Of a stretch of 6,820 nucleotides of DNA, positions 1 through 5,131 are shown one piece after another. Numbering within the stretch: the stretch's first letter is position 1; the number at the start of each line of letters is the position of its first letter. The stretch is from contig CAINSX010000330.1 in assembly GCA_903853185.1 (NCBI GenBank), forward strand, positions 1 through 6,820, given 5' to 3'. The position numbers and the translations under genes are program-made. This DNA is from an uncultured Opitutia bacterium (GTDB taxonomy: Bacteria > Verrucomicrobiota > Verrucomicrobiia > Opitutales > UBA953). The notes under the pieces are model-generated. The model was not told where the DNA came from and did not search any database. It saw only the letters and a list, made by a program, of their open reading frames with translations.

Positions 1-737
1 ACGTATTCGAAGTCGAGGCCGAATGCGCCGTCGGGCTTGCCGGTCGGGGTTTCTTTGCCGTCGCCCCCGCGGTCGGCGGTCTTGAGGCGATAGCTGCTCT
101 TCATCTTCTTCAGCTCGCTCTTGGGGTCTTCGGACTTGGCGTAGGCGTAGACGGCGTAGACCGGGAAGCCGTCCGCGGCCCAGCCGACCTGGGTCATTTT
201 CTTTTCGCCGCCGGAGAGGCGTTCGTAGAGGAGGGTGGGGATGCCGTGATAGTGGTAGGCTCCGTTCGGCTGCACGTGGCCATGGTTCTGGTCGAGGCCG
301 AGGCCGACCTTGATTTTCGGGGTCGTGCCCATCTCGGTGTTGCTCATCAGGGCCTCGTAGTGCCAAGGGTTGCTGCGATCGCCGTCGTTATAGACTTCGG
401 CGGTCCCCGGATCGAAGACGACGCCGTTCAGGGCGACGCCCCAGGCGGACATCATGCGGCCGGTCGCGCCGGCTTCGAGGGGCTGGGGGTTGGCGGGGAC
501 TTCGAGGTGATACTTCTGCTCGGCGATGGCGTTGGGGTTGCCGCGGTTAGGGAAGGTCGCGACCTTGTGGTCAGGGATACCGTTGGACTCGATGATGCGC
601 TTGTCGCCCTTAACGGTGAAGGTGACCTTGTTCTGGCCGGGCGGCTTGGCGTCGGCTTCCTTGAGGGCCGGGCCCTTGGGGGCGTCGGCGGCGACCAGCG
701 CGGCGGCGGCGAGGAGAAGGCAGAGGGTTGGGTTCAT
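1..737 (-). CDS. Secreted YHYH-domain protein (C-terminal part off the left edge)
   Basis: Reading leftward from the ATG at 737 gives 245 uninterrupted codons with no stop before the window edge, so the C-terminus is missing. Residues 1-17 form an alanine/leucine-rich Sec-type signal peptide, probably cut near VAA|DAP, although the n-region has no positive charge. The mature part carries the defining features of the YHYH family (Pfam YHYH): a GVALNGVVFDPG segment near 100-111, LDQNHGHVQPNGAYHYHG at about 148-165 with the name-giving YHYH at 161-164, and a DGFPVYAVY segment at 189-197. The last visible residues (GLDFEY, 240-245) resemble the stretch that in the family precedes a conserved DLDECNG motif, so roughly 50-60 residues are probably lost. 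The histidine cluster suggests metal binding, but no biochemical role is established that I can name. The protein should act outside the cytoplasm. It is divergent from the DUF420 gene. Confidence 0.88.
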   Translation of the reverse strand, partial: MNPTLCLLLAAAALVAADAPKGPALKEADAKPPGQNKVTFTVKGDKRIIESNGIPDHKVATFPNRGNPNAIAEQKYHLEVPANPQPLEAGATGRMMSAWGVALNGVVFDPGTAEVYNDGDRSNPWHYEALMSNTEMGTTPKIKVGLGLDQNHGHVQPNGAYHYHGIPTLLYERLSGGEKKMTQVGWAADGFPVYAVYAYAKSEDPKSELKKMKSSYRLKTADRGGDGKETPTGKPDGAFGLDFEY

Positions 738-751
738 GGGGCGTGGGGGGA

Positions 752-778
752 ATGATACCAGATTTAGGCTTAAGTGAA
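752..778 (-). promoter_or_regulatory. Possible promoter for the YHYH gene
   Basis: The 96-bp divergent gap 738-833 is more AT-rich than its surroundings. On the minus strand a TATCAT box (757-752) is preceded by TTCACT (778-773) with a 15-nt spacer. The -10 box is a good match to TATAAT, but the -35 is weak and the spacing short. If it is used, transcription would begin about 8 nt before the ATG at 737. No equally convincing promoter for the rightward DUF420 gene was found in the same gap. Confidence 0.25.
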
Positions 779-833
779 GGTTAAGGTCGGCCCAGAGTTG
801 GCTTTTCCCTTAAAAGTGGTTCTCTTCGGCCCC

Positions 834-1316
834 ATGGCCTCCACCACTGAACTCCTTTCCCGCTCCGTCGCCGGCATGAACGCCCTCGCCACGGTCTTCC
901 TCCTGATCGGCTTCGCCAAAATCAAGGCGGGCGACCGCGCCGGCCACGGTAAAGCGATGGGCGCCGCTGTCCTGACCTCAGCCCTCTTCTTGGCGCTCTA
1001 CCTGGCTTCGAAGGTCCACCTCTGGGTGGCCCTTCATAAGACCAATATCCTCTACCGTCCGGAGGTCAGCCTGACTTGGGACAAGCTCCTATACTACGTC
1101 ATTCTCTTCCCGCACATCCTCCTGGCGATCCTGGTCACCCCCTTCATCGTCCGTGCCGTCTGGCTGGCCAAGAACGACCGCCTCGAGGAGCACAAGAAGC
1201 TCGTCCGCTGGGTCTTCCCGGTCTGGCTCTACGTCTCGGTCACTGGCGTCATCGTCTGGGCGTTCATGGAGTTCAGCGGATCCCTCGCCGCGGCGGCCAA
1301 GCTGGCGGCGAAGTAG
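834..1316 (+). CDS. DUF420 family four-helix integral membrane protein
   Basis: The product is 160 aa if started at ATG 834. An in-frame GTG at 774 would add 20 residues that do not resemble the family, so 834 is preferred. Four hydrophobic segments are visible: about 16-30 (starting NALATVFLLIG), 42-66, 85-111 and 127-147. The pattern fits the DUF420 family: an Asn-Ala at the start of helix 1, a His-x-x-x-Met at 38-42 between helices 1 and 2, a His in helix 3 (PHILLA, H94), H120 in the loop, then FPVWLYVSVTGV (128-139). DUF420 includes YozB/CtaM of Firmicutes, where CtaM is reported to help assemble a heme-copper menaquinol oxidase. Transfer of that role to this protein is only inference, since no oxidase genes are in the window. 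There is no Shine-Dalgarno sequence. The gene leads the rightward run that continues with the ftsB-like gene 57 bp later. Confidence 0.85.
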   Translation: MASTTELLSRSVAGMNALATVFLLIGFAKIKAGDRAGHGKAMGAAVLTSALFLALYLASKVHLWVALHKTNILYRPEVSLTWDKLLYYVILFPHILLAILVTPFIVRAVWLAKNDRLEEHKKLVRWVFPVWLYVSVTGVIVWAFMEFSGSLAAAAKLAAK

Positions 1317-1373
1317 GCCGGCGATTTTCCCCTCGCTCCGTATTCGATTTCCGCTTTCACTCGCGCGGTCGTC

Positions 1374-1748
1374 ATGGAAAGCGAGCCCACGTCCCGAAAT
1401 CCTCAGACGGAGAAGTTGTTTCTCTGGGCGGCGTTCATCCTCTTCTGCACGGTTCTCGCGTTCACGTGGTCGACCTATGGAGATGAGACCGCCCGCCTTA
1501 CCGGCCTTCGTGCCAGCGAAAAAAACAAGGAGCAGGCTTACGCCACCCTCGAGCGCGCGCGCGCCCAGACCGAACGCTACATTGATCGTTTAGCCCGCGA
1601 CCCCGAATTTGTCCGTGATCAGGCCCGCGAACGCATGGGCGTCGCCGAGCCCGGTGAGATTGTGATCCGCGTCGACGGTGCTCGCAACATGGCCACGCCG
1701 CAGAAGCCAGCGTCGGCTCCCGTGGTGCCTGCCCAAGCCAGCCGCTGA
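1374..1748 (+). CDS. FtsB/DivIC-type septum formation initiator protein
   Basis: This is a small bitopic protein of 124 aa. It has a short cytoplasmic N-terminus (1-14), one transmembrane helix at about 15-32, and then a charged, heptad-like region at 36-73 likely to form a coiled coil. After that comes the motif DPEFVRDQARERMGVAEPGE (76-95), diagnostic of the DivIC/FtsB family, in which the usual form is D-P-x-x-x-E/R-x-x-A-R-x-x-L/M-G-x-x-x-P-G-E. A low-complexity Ala/Pro tail follows (about 103-124). Family members join FtsL and FtsQ/DivIB in the divisome at midcell. The length is ordinary for the family. It lies 57 bp after the DUF420 gene and 45 bp before argH, which suggests co-transcription. 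The assignment to FtsB rather than DivIC is not decidable from sequence alone, so no symbol is given. No Shine-Dalgarno sequence precedes the ATG. Confidence 0.85.
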   Translation: MESEPTSRNPQTEKLFLWAAFILFCTVLAFTWSTYGDETARLTGLRASEKNKEQAYATLERARAQTERYIDRLARDPEFVRDQARERMGVAEPGEIVIRVDGARNMATPQKPASAPVVPAQASR

Positions 1749-1793
1749 GCATCCTTGCTTGCCTGCCCGCCTTTCCGGGGGCATTCCTTGGTC

Positions 1794-3200
1794 ATGTCCG
1801 CACGGAAGAAAGCCCAGGCCACCTGGGGCGGCCGGTTCAGCGCCGGTCCTGCCGAATTGATGCTGCGTTTCGGCGAGTCGGTCTCGTTCGATCACCGTCT
1901 CTGGGCCCAGGATATCCGCGGCTCGAAGGCCCATGCCACGATGCTCGCTCAGGCAGGCATCCTGACCAAGAAGGAGTGTGCCGTCATCCTGCGTGGCCTC
2001 GACGGCATCGCTAAGGAGATCGCCGCCGGTCAGTTCAAGTGGAGCCGCGACCTCGAGGACGTGCACATGAACATCGAGAGCGCGCTCACGCAGCGCGTCC
2101 CGGCCGCCGCCAAGCTGCACACGGCCCGTTCCCGCAACGACCAGGTCGCCACCGACGTCCGTCTCTGGATCAAGGACCAGTGCGATGCCGCCGACGCGGT
2201 CCTCGTCTCGCTACTCAAGACGTTGGTGAAGCTCGCCGAGGCCAACGCCGACGTGATCCTGCCGGGCTACACGCACCTGCAGCGCGCCCAGCCGGTCTCC
2301 GCTGCCCACCACCTGCTCGCCTACGCCGAGATGTTCGGCCGCGACCGCACGCGCCTCGCCGCCGCCAAGGCCTCCGCCAACTGGTGCCCGCTGGGCTCTG
2401 GCGCCATCGCCGGCACGACCCTCCCCATCCGTCGCGAAGTGACGGCGAAGCTGCTCGGCTTCGTCGACGCGAAAGGCCGCCCGCAGGTCACCCGCAATTC
2501 GATGGATGCCGTCGCCGACCGCGATCCGGCCACGGAGTTCTGCTTCGCCGCCGCCCTCTGCGGCGTCCACCTCTCGCGCCTGGCCGAGGACATGGTCCTC
2601 TGGTCCTCCGCGGAGTTCGGCTTCGCGCGCATGCCCGACGAGTTCTCGACGGGCTCGTCGCTGATGCCGCAGAAGCGCAATCCTGACTCGATGGAGCTCC
2701 TCCGGGGCAAGGCCGCGCGCTTCCAGGCTTCACTCACGCACCTGCTCACGCTCACGAAGGGCCTGCCGCTCACGTACAACCGCGACCTGCAAGACGACAA
2801 GCCGCCGCTCTTCGACGCCGCCGACCAGCTCATCCTGTCCGTCGCCGTGGCCGACGCCACGCTCGCGGGCACGAAGTTCCACAAGGCCCGCTGCCTCGCC
2901 GCCGCCTCCGATCCGGCACTCCTCGCCACCGATCTCGCCGATTGGCTCGTCCGCAAGGGCATGCCGTTCCGCCACGCCCACCACGCGGTCGGTCGCCTCG
3001 TCGCGCTCGCCGAGAAGTCTGGCGTGCCGCTCGACAAGCTTTCCGACGCCGCCGCGTTGACCGCCGATAAGGAGTTCACGAAGGGCTGGCGCGAAGTCTT
3101 CAGCCTGCAACGTGGTTTCGCCGCGCGCGAGAACACGGGCATGCCCGGCCCCAAGGCTGTCGCCCGCGAGATCGCCCGCTGGAAGCAGTCCCTCCGCTAA
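1794..3200 (+). CDS. argH: Argininosuccinate lyase
   Basis: The 468-aa product catalyses cleavage of argininosuccinate to arginine and fumarate, the last step of arginine biosynthesis, in the cytoplasm as a homotetramer. The start at ATG 1794 places the family-typical WGGRF at residues 11-15; an upstream in-frame TTG at 1755 would add unrelated residues. Other landmarks are D-V-H-M-N-I-E (89-95), the substrate-binding HTARSRNDQ (109-117), GYTHLQRAQP (158-167) with the catalytic-region His161, and the fumarase/aspartase superfamily signature GSSLMPQKRNPD (287-298). The last forms the mobile loop carrying the catalytic serine, here with Arg in place of the more usual second Lys. YNRDLQDDK (328-336) is also intact. 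Length and motifs indicate a complete, functional enzyme. The exporter-type gene begins 6 bp after the stop, so the two are almost certainly co-transcribed. Confidence 0.98.
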   Translation: MSARKKAQATWGGRFSAGPAELMLRFGESVSFDHRLWAQDIRGSKAHATMLAQAGILTKKECAVILRGLDGIAKEIAAGQFKWSRDLEDVHMNIESALTQRVPAAAKLHTARSRNDQVATDVRLWIKDQCDAADAVLVSLLKTLVKLAEANADVILPGYTHLQRAQPVSAAHHLLAYAEMFGRDRTRLAAAKASANWCPLGSGAIAGTTLPIRREVTAKLLGFVDAKGRPQVTRNSMDAVADRDPATEFCFAAALCGVHLSRLAEDMVLWSSAEFGFARMPDEFSTGSSLMPQKRNPDSMELLRGKAARFQASLTHLLTLTKGLPLTYNRDLQDDKPPLFDAADQLILSVAVADATLAGTKFHKARCLAAASDPALLATDLADWLVRKGMPFRHAHHAVGRLVALAEKSGVPLDKLSDAAALTADKEFTKGWREVFSLQRGFAARENTGMPGPKAVAREIARWKQSLR

Positions 3201-3206
3201 GCGCGG

Positions 3207-3839
3207 ATGGATATCCGCCCACTCATCGCCTCCTGCCTGATTGCGAGCCTTTCGCCCGGGCCGGCGGCGCTGTCGACCATCGAGACGTCGCTCCGCTACG
3301 GACAGCGTCGCGCCTTCTGGCACACGCTGGGACTCGCAGTCGGCGAGACGCCGCACCTGTTCCTTTCGCTCTTCGGCACGCTCTGGCTCACGCAGCATTT
3401 TCCGTCGGCCCGCTTCCTCATCGCGGCGTCGGGAACGACCTACTTCTTGTACCTCGGCGCGACGCATCTGCTGCGGCCGCGATCGAGCTTACCCGAGGGC
3501 GCCGCGCTCGAGGCCAGCCCGTGGCGGCTTTTCTTCCGCGGCGCCTGGGTGAATTTTTCCAACCCAAAGACGATTCCGTGGATGATCATTATCATTCAGG
3601 CCGCGAACGTCCCCGCCGATGGCCTCGCTACTCGCACGACGGGTATTTTCCTGCTCTGTACCTTGGGGTCGGAACTCTCGGTGATGAGTTTCTATGCCAT
3701 GGTGGGCGATCGCTTGCGCGTGCGCCTGAAGGACGCGGCGACGATTCGCTGGGTGGATCGCGCGACGGGCGTGCTTTGGACGGCGTTGGGCTTGTTGATG
3801 GCGAGACAGGCGTATCAATTGCTCGAACTCCTGCGTTAA
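3207..3839 (+). CDS. LysE/RhtB-type amino-acid exporter
   Basis: This 210-aa polytopic membrane protein has the length and motif layout of the LysE/RhtB superfamily. The N-terminal helix carries the signature SPGP (16-19), G-x-x-x-G-E-T in the second segment (42-48) follows, and NFSNPKT (116-122) corresponds to the conserved N-x-x-NPK motif after the central loop. Hydrophobic stretches at about 4-24, 38-60, 68-90, 113-133, 144-166 and 186-204 give roughly six membrane segments. Family members export amino acids such as lysine, arginine, threonine or homoserine using the proton gradient. The position 6 bp behind argH makes arginine or a related basic amino acid an attractive substrate, but this is inference. 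ATG 3207 is the natural start because it places SPGP at its normal distance from the N-terminus. No ribosome binding site is evident, so translation may be coupled to termination of argH. Confidence 0.87.
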   Translation: MDIRPLIASCLIASLSPGPAALSTIETSLRYGQRRAFWHTLGLAVGETPHLFLSLFGTLWLTQHFPSARFLIAASGTTYFLYLGATHLLRPRSSLPEGAALEASPWRLFFRGAWVNFSNPKTIPWMIIIIQAANVPADGLATRTTGIFLLCTLGSELSVMSFYAMVGDRLRVRLKDAATIRWVDRATGVLWTALGLLMARQAYQLLELLR

Positions 3840-3855
3840 CCGACGCCCCGGGTGC

Positions 3856-3884
3856 TTGTAAGCTGTCAGTCGCCGATTTATAAA
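3856..3884 (+). promoter_or_regulatory. Sigma70-like promoter directly upstream of the oxidoreductase gene
   Basis: TTGTAA (3856-3861) and TATAAA (3879-3884) are separated by exactly 17 nt, each matching the consensus in four or five of six positions. This stands out in a GC-rich context. The predicted transcription start falls at about 3890-3892, on the ATG of the downstream gene, which would make the transcript leaderless or nearly so. The AGAGG at 3884-3888 is only 1 nt from the ATG and is too close to act as a normal Shine-Dalgarno sequence for it. Confidence 0.5.
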
Positions 3885-3889
3885 GAGGC

Positions 3890-4909
3890 ATGACCCTCCC
3901 CAGTCTTGCCCGCATGGTCGCCGTCGCGTCCGTCTTTGTCTCCTCGCTCTTGGCCGAAGAAGCCCCGAAGAAGATCGGCATCATCGGCCTCGATACGTCG
4001 CACGTCGTGGCGTTCACCACGGTCTTCAACAAGGGTCCGAAGAACCCCGCCGACGCCGCGAAGTTCGCCGGCTTCCGCGTGACGGCCGCCTTCGCCCAAG
4101 GCAGCAAGGACATCCCGGAAAGCACCGTCCACGTGCCCGACTACACGGCCAAGCTCCAGGGCATGGGCGTCGAGATCGTCGATTCGATCGAGAAGCTCTG
4201 CGCGCAGGTCGACTTCGTGATGCTGGAATCCAACGACGGCCGCGTCCACCTCGAGCAGATCCTGCCGGTGCTGAAGGCCGGCAAGACGGTCTTTATCGAC
4301 AAGCCGATCGGCGGCTCGCTGGCCGACGTCATCCGCATCCAGGAAGCCGCAAAGAAGGCGGGCGTGGTGTATTTCTGTTCCTCGTCGCTGCGCTTCGCCG
4401 CGAGCACCCAGGCGGTCGCCCAAGGCTCCGTCGGCAAGGTGAAGACGGCTTACACCACCAGCCCGGCCAGCCTCGAGCCGCATCACCCCGACCTCTACTG
4501 GTATGGCGTCCATGGTTGCGAAAGCCTTTACACCGTCATGGGCACGGGCTGCCTCTCGGTGAAGCGCGACAAGTCCGCCGCGGGCATGATCCAGGTCACG
4601 GGCAACTGGGGCGAAGGCCGCGTGGGCATCTATCGCGAAGCGGATCGTAAGGCGAAGGGCGGACCCTACGGCGGCAAGGCCGTCGGCGACAAAGGCGAAG
4701 CCGATATCGGCAAGTTCGACGGCTACGAAGTCCTGCTCGAGTCCGTCGTGAAGATGTTCCGCACGGGCAAGCCGCAGGTCTCCGCCGAAGAGACGCTCGA
4801 GCTTTATACCTTCATGGAAGCCGCCGATGAGAGCAAACGCCAGGGCGGCGCCGAAGTGAAGCTCGCCGACGTCCTCGCTAAAGCCCGCGCCGAAGTGGCC
4901 GGCAAATAA
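3890..4909 (+). CDS. Exported Gfo/Idh/MocA-like oxidoreductase
   Basis: The 339-aa protein begins with a signal-peptide-like segment (1-22; a single Arg at 8, hydrophobic 9-21, likely cut SLLA|EEA), so it is probably exported. There is no twin-arginine motif. A Rossmann-type N-terminal domain starts with KIGIIGLDTSHV (28-39), a variant lacking the usual GxGxxG/A. It then shows DFVMLESNDGRVH (108-120), where the family has the loop leading to the cofactor, and FIDKPIGGS (135-143), the family's EKP motif in a DKP form. The C-terminal domain contains HHPDLYWYGVHGCESLY (198-214), with H208 at the position expected for the catalytic His. Family members oxidise or reduce sugars and related compounds with NAD(P). 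The substrate here is unknown. Starting at ATG 3914 would remove the only positive charge of the signal, so 3890 is preferred. TAA is followed immediately by an in-frame TAG. The likely own promoter (3856-3884) separates it from the argH group. Confidence 0.85.
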   Translation: MTLPSLARMVAVASVFVSSLLAEEAPKKIGIIGLDTSHVVAFTTVFNKGPKNPADAAKFAGFRVTAAFAQGSKDIPESTVHVPDYTAKLQGMGVEIVDSIEKLCAQVDFVMLESNDGRVHLEQILPVLKAGKTVFIDKPIGGSLADVIRIQEAAKKAGVVYFCSSSLRFAASTQAVAQGSVGKVKTAYTTSPASLEPHHPDLYWYGVHGCESLYTVMGTGCLSVKRDKSAAGMIQVTGNWGEGRVGIYREADRKAKGGPYGGKAVGDKGEADIGKFDGYEVLLESVVKMFRTGKPQVSAEETLELYTFMEAADESKRQGGAEVKLADVLAKARAEVAGK

Positions 4910-4911
4910 TA

Positions 4912-4936
4912 GGTAGGGTCGGGACCGCGTCACGAC
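4912..4936 (+). repeat. REP-like palindromic element, copy A (degenerate)
   Basis: The element begins GGTAGGG (4912-4918), two bases after the oxidoreductase stop codon. GTCGGGAC (4918-4925) pairs with GTCACGAC (4929-4936) around the loop CGC, with a single G-A mismatch. Its core GCGTCACG is shared with copy C read on the minus strand. It lacks the CCGTTCG tail seen in copies B and C, so it appears degenerate or truncated. Confidence 0.6.
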
Positions 4937-4950
4937 ATAGCTGTATCGAT

Positions 4951-4982
4951 GGTAGGGCGGTGATTGGCATCACCGCCGTTCG
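4951..4982 (+). repeat. REP-like palindromic element, copy B
   Basis: GGTAGGG (4951-4957) leads into a perfect 9-bp stem, GGCGGTGAT (4956-4964) with ATCACCGCC (4969-4977), closed by the loop TGGC. The tail CGTTCG (4977-4982) follows. Copy C on the opposite strand has the same order of head, stem and tail with different but compensating stem bases. A conserved GTAG next to a hairpin is the hallmark of REP elements mobilised by RAYT transposases. Confidence 0.75.
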
Positions 4983-5043
4983 AACCCGCCGGCGGGAAGT
5001 CGTCGGGCCTTGGCCAAGCTCAATGAAGTCGCATGTTTCTCGG

Positions 5044-5074
5044 CGAACGGACGTGACGCAATCACGTCCCTACC
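5044..5074 (-). repeat. REP-like palindromic element, copy C (inverted)
   Basis: Read on the minus strand, the element starts GGTAGGG (5074-5068), forms a perfect 8-bp stem GGACGTGA/TCACGTCC around the loop TTGCG, and ends CGTTCG (5049-5044). It faces copy B tail to tail across 61 bp, an arrangement like a bacterial interspersed mosaic element. It could also act as a transcript-end hairpin for the upstream gene because TTTT follows at 5075-5078. Confidence 0.75.
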
Positions 5075-5098
5075 TTTTGATATACGCCTGCAATTACG

Positions 5099-5125
5099 TT
5101 GAATTTCTAATGTCACCGCTAAGAT
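5099..5125 (+). promoter_or_regulatory. Possible promoter of the GH27 gene
   Basis: TTGAAT (5099-5104) and TAAGAT (5120-5125) each match four of six consensus bases, but the spacer is short (15 nt). They lie in the most AT-rich part of the gap. The predicted start of transcription falls at about 5132, exactly the first ATG of the gene, and there is no Shine-Dalgarno sequence. Confidence 0.35.
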
Positions 5126-5131
5126 AACTGC

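Larger units (their letters stand above)
4910..5131. other. Intergenic region packed with palindromes
   Basis: This 222-bp gap between the oxidoreductase and the GH27 gene contains no convincing ORF. It holds three related palindromic repeats beginning with GGTAGGG (4912-4936, 4951-4982, and 5074-5044 on the minus strand). Between the last two lie two short perfect palindromes: CCCGCCGGCGGG (4985-4996) and CTTGGCCAAG (5009-5018). The region from about 5075 onward is AT-richer and contains the likely promoter of the GH27 gene. On the plus strand the third hairpin is followed by CTACC and then TTTT (5075-5078), so it may also serve as a weak terminator for the upstream gene. Confidence 0.8.

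Noticed and set aside
246..755. 169-codon plus-strand frame over the left end
   Set aside because: It lies antisense to the YHYH gene, whose signal peptide and YHYH motif identify the true strand. The plus-strand product is low-complexity Gly/Val/Ala-rich.
774..833. GTG-started 20-residue extension of the DUF420 protein
   Set aside because: The added residues do not match the family N-terminus and there is no ribosome binding site. The ATG at 834 gives the expected length.
2321..3467. Long overlapping minus-strand open frames across argH and the exporter (277 and 245 codons)
   Set aside because: They are shadows of the strongly supported argH and exporter frames, with Arg/Ser/Ala-rich composition and no family resemblance.
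3840..3889. Possible terminator between the exporter and the oxidoreductase
   Set aside because: Only short GC-rich segments without a convincing stem and T-run are present; read-through is possible.
3890..4909. Identification of the oxidoreductase as a GH109 glycosidase (a Gfo/Idh/MocA-fold family)
   Set aside because: The protein is shorter than GH109 enzymes as I know them (roughly 440-460 aa) and I could not find their typical motifs. Only the general fold assignment is supported.
3878..4933. 351-codon open frame antisense to the oxidoreductase gene, slightly longer than the gene itself
   Set aside because: Its translation is rich in Asp, Arg, Gly, Ala and His with no recognisable domain, as expected from the complement of a high-GC gene. 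The plus-strand frame has a signal peptide, family motifs and a promoter.
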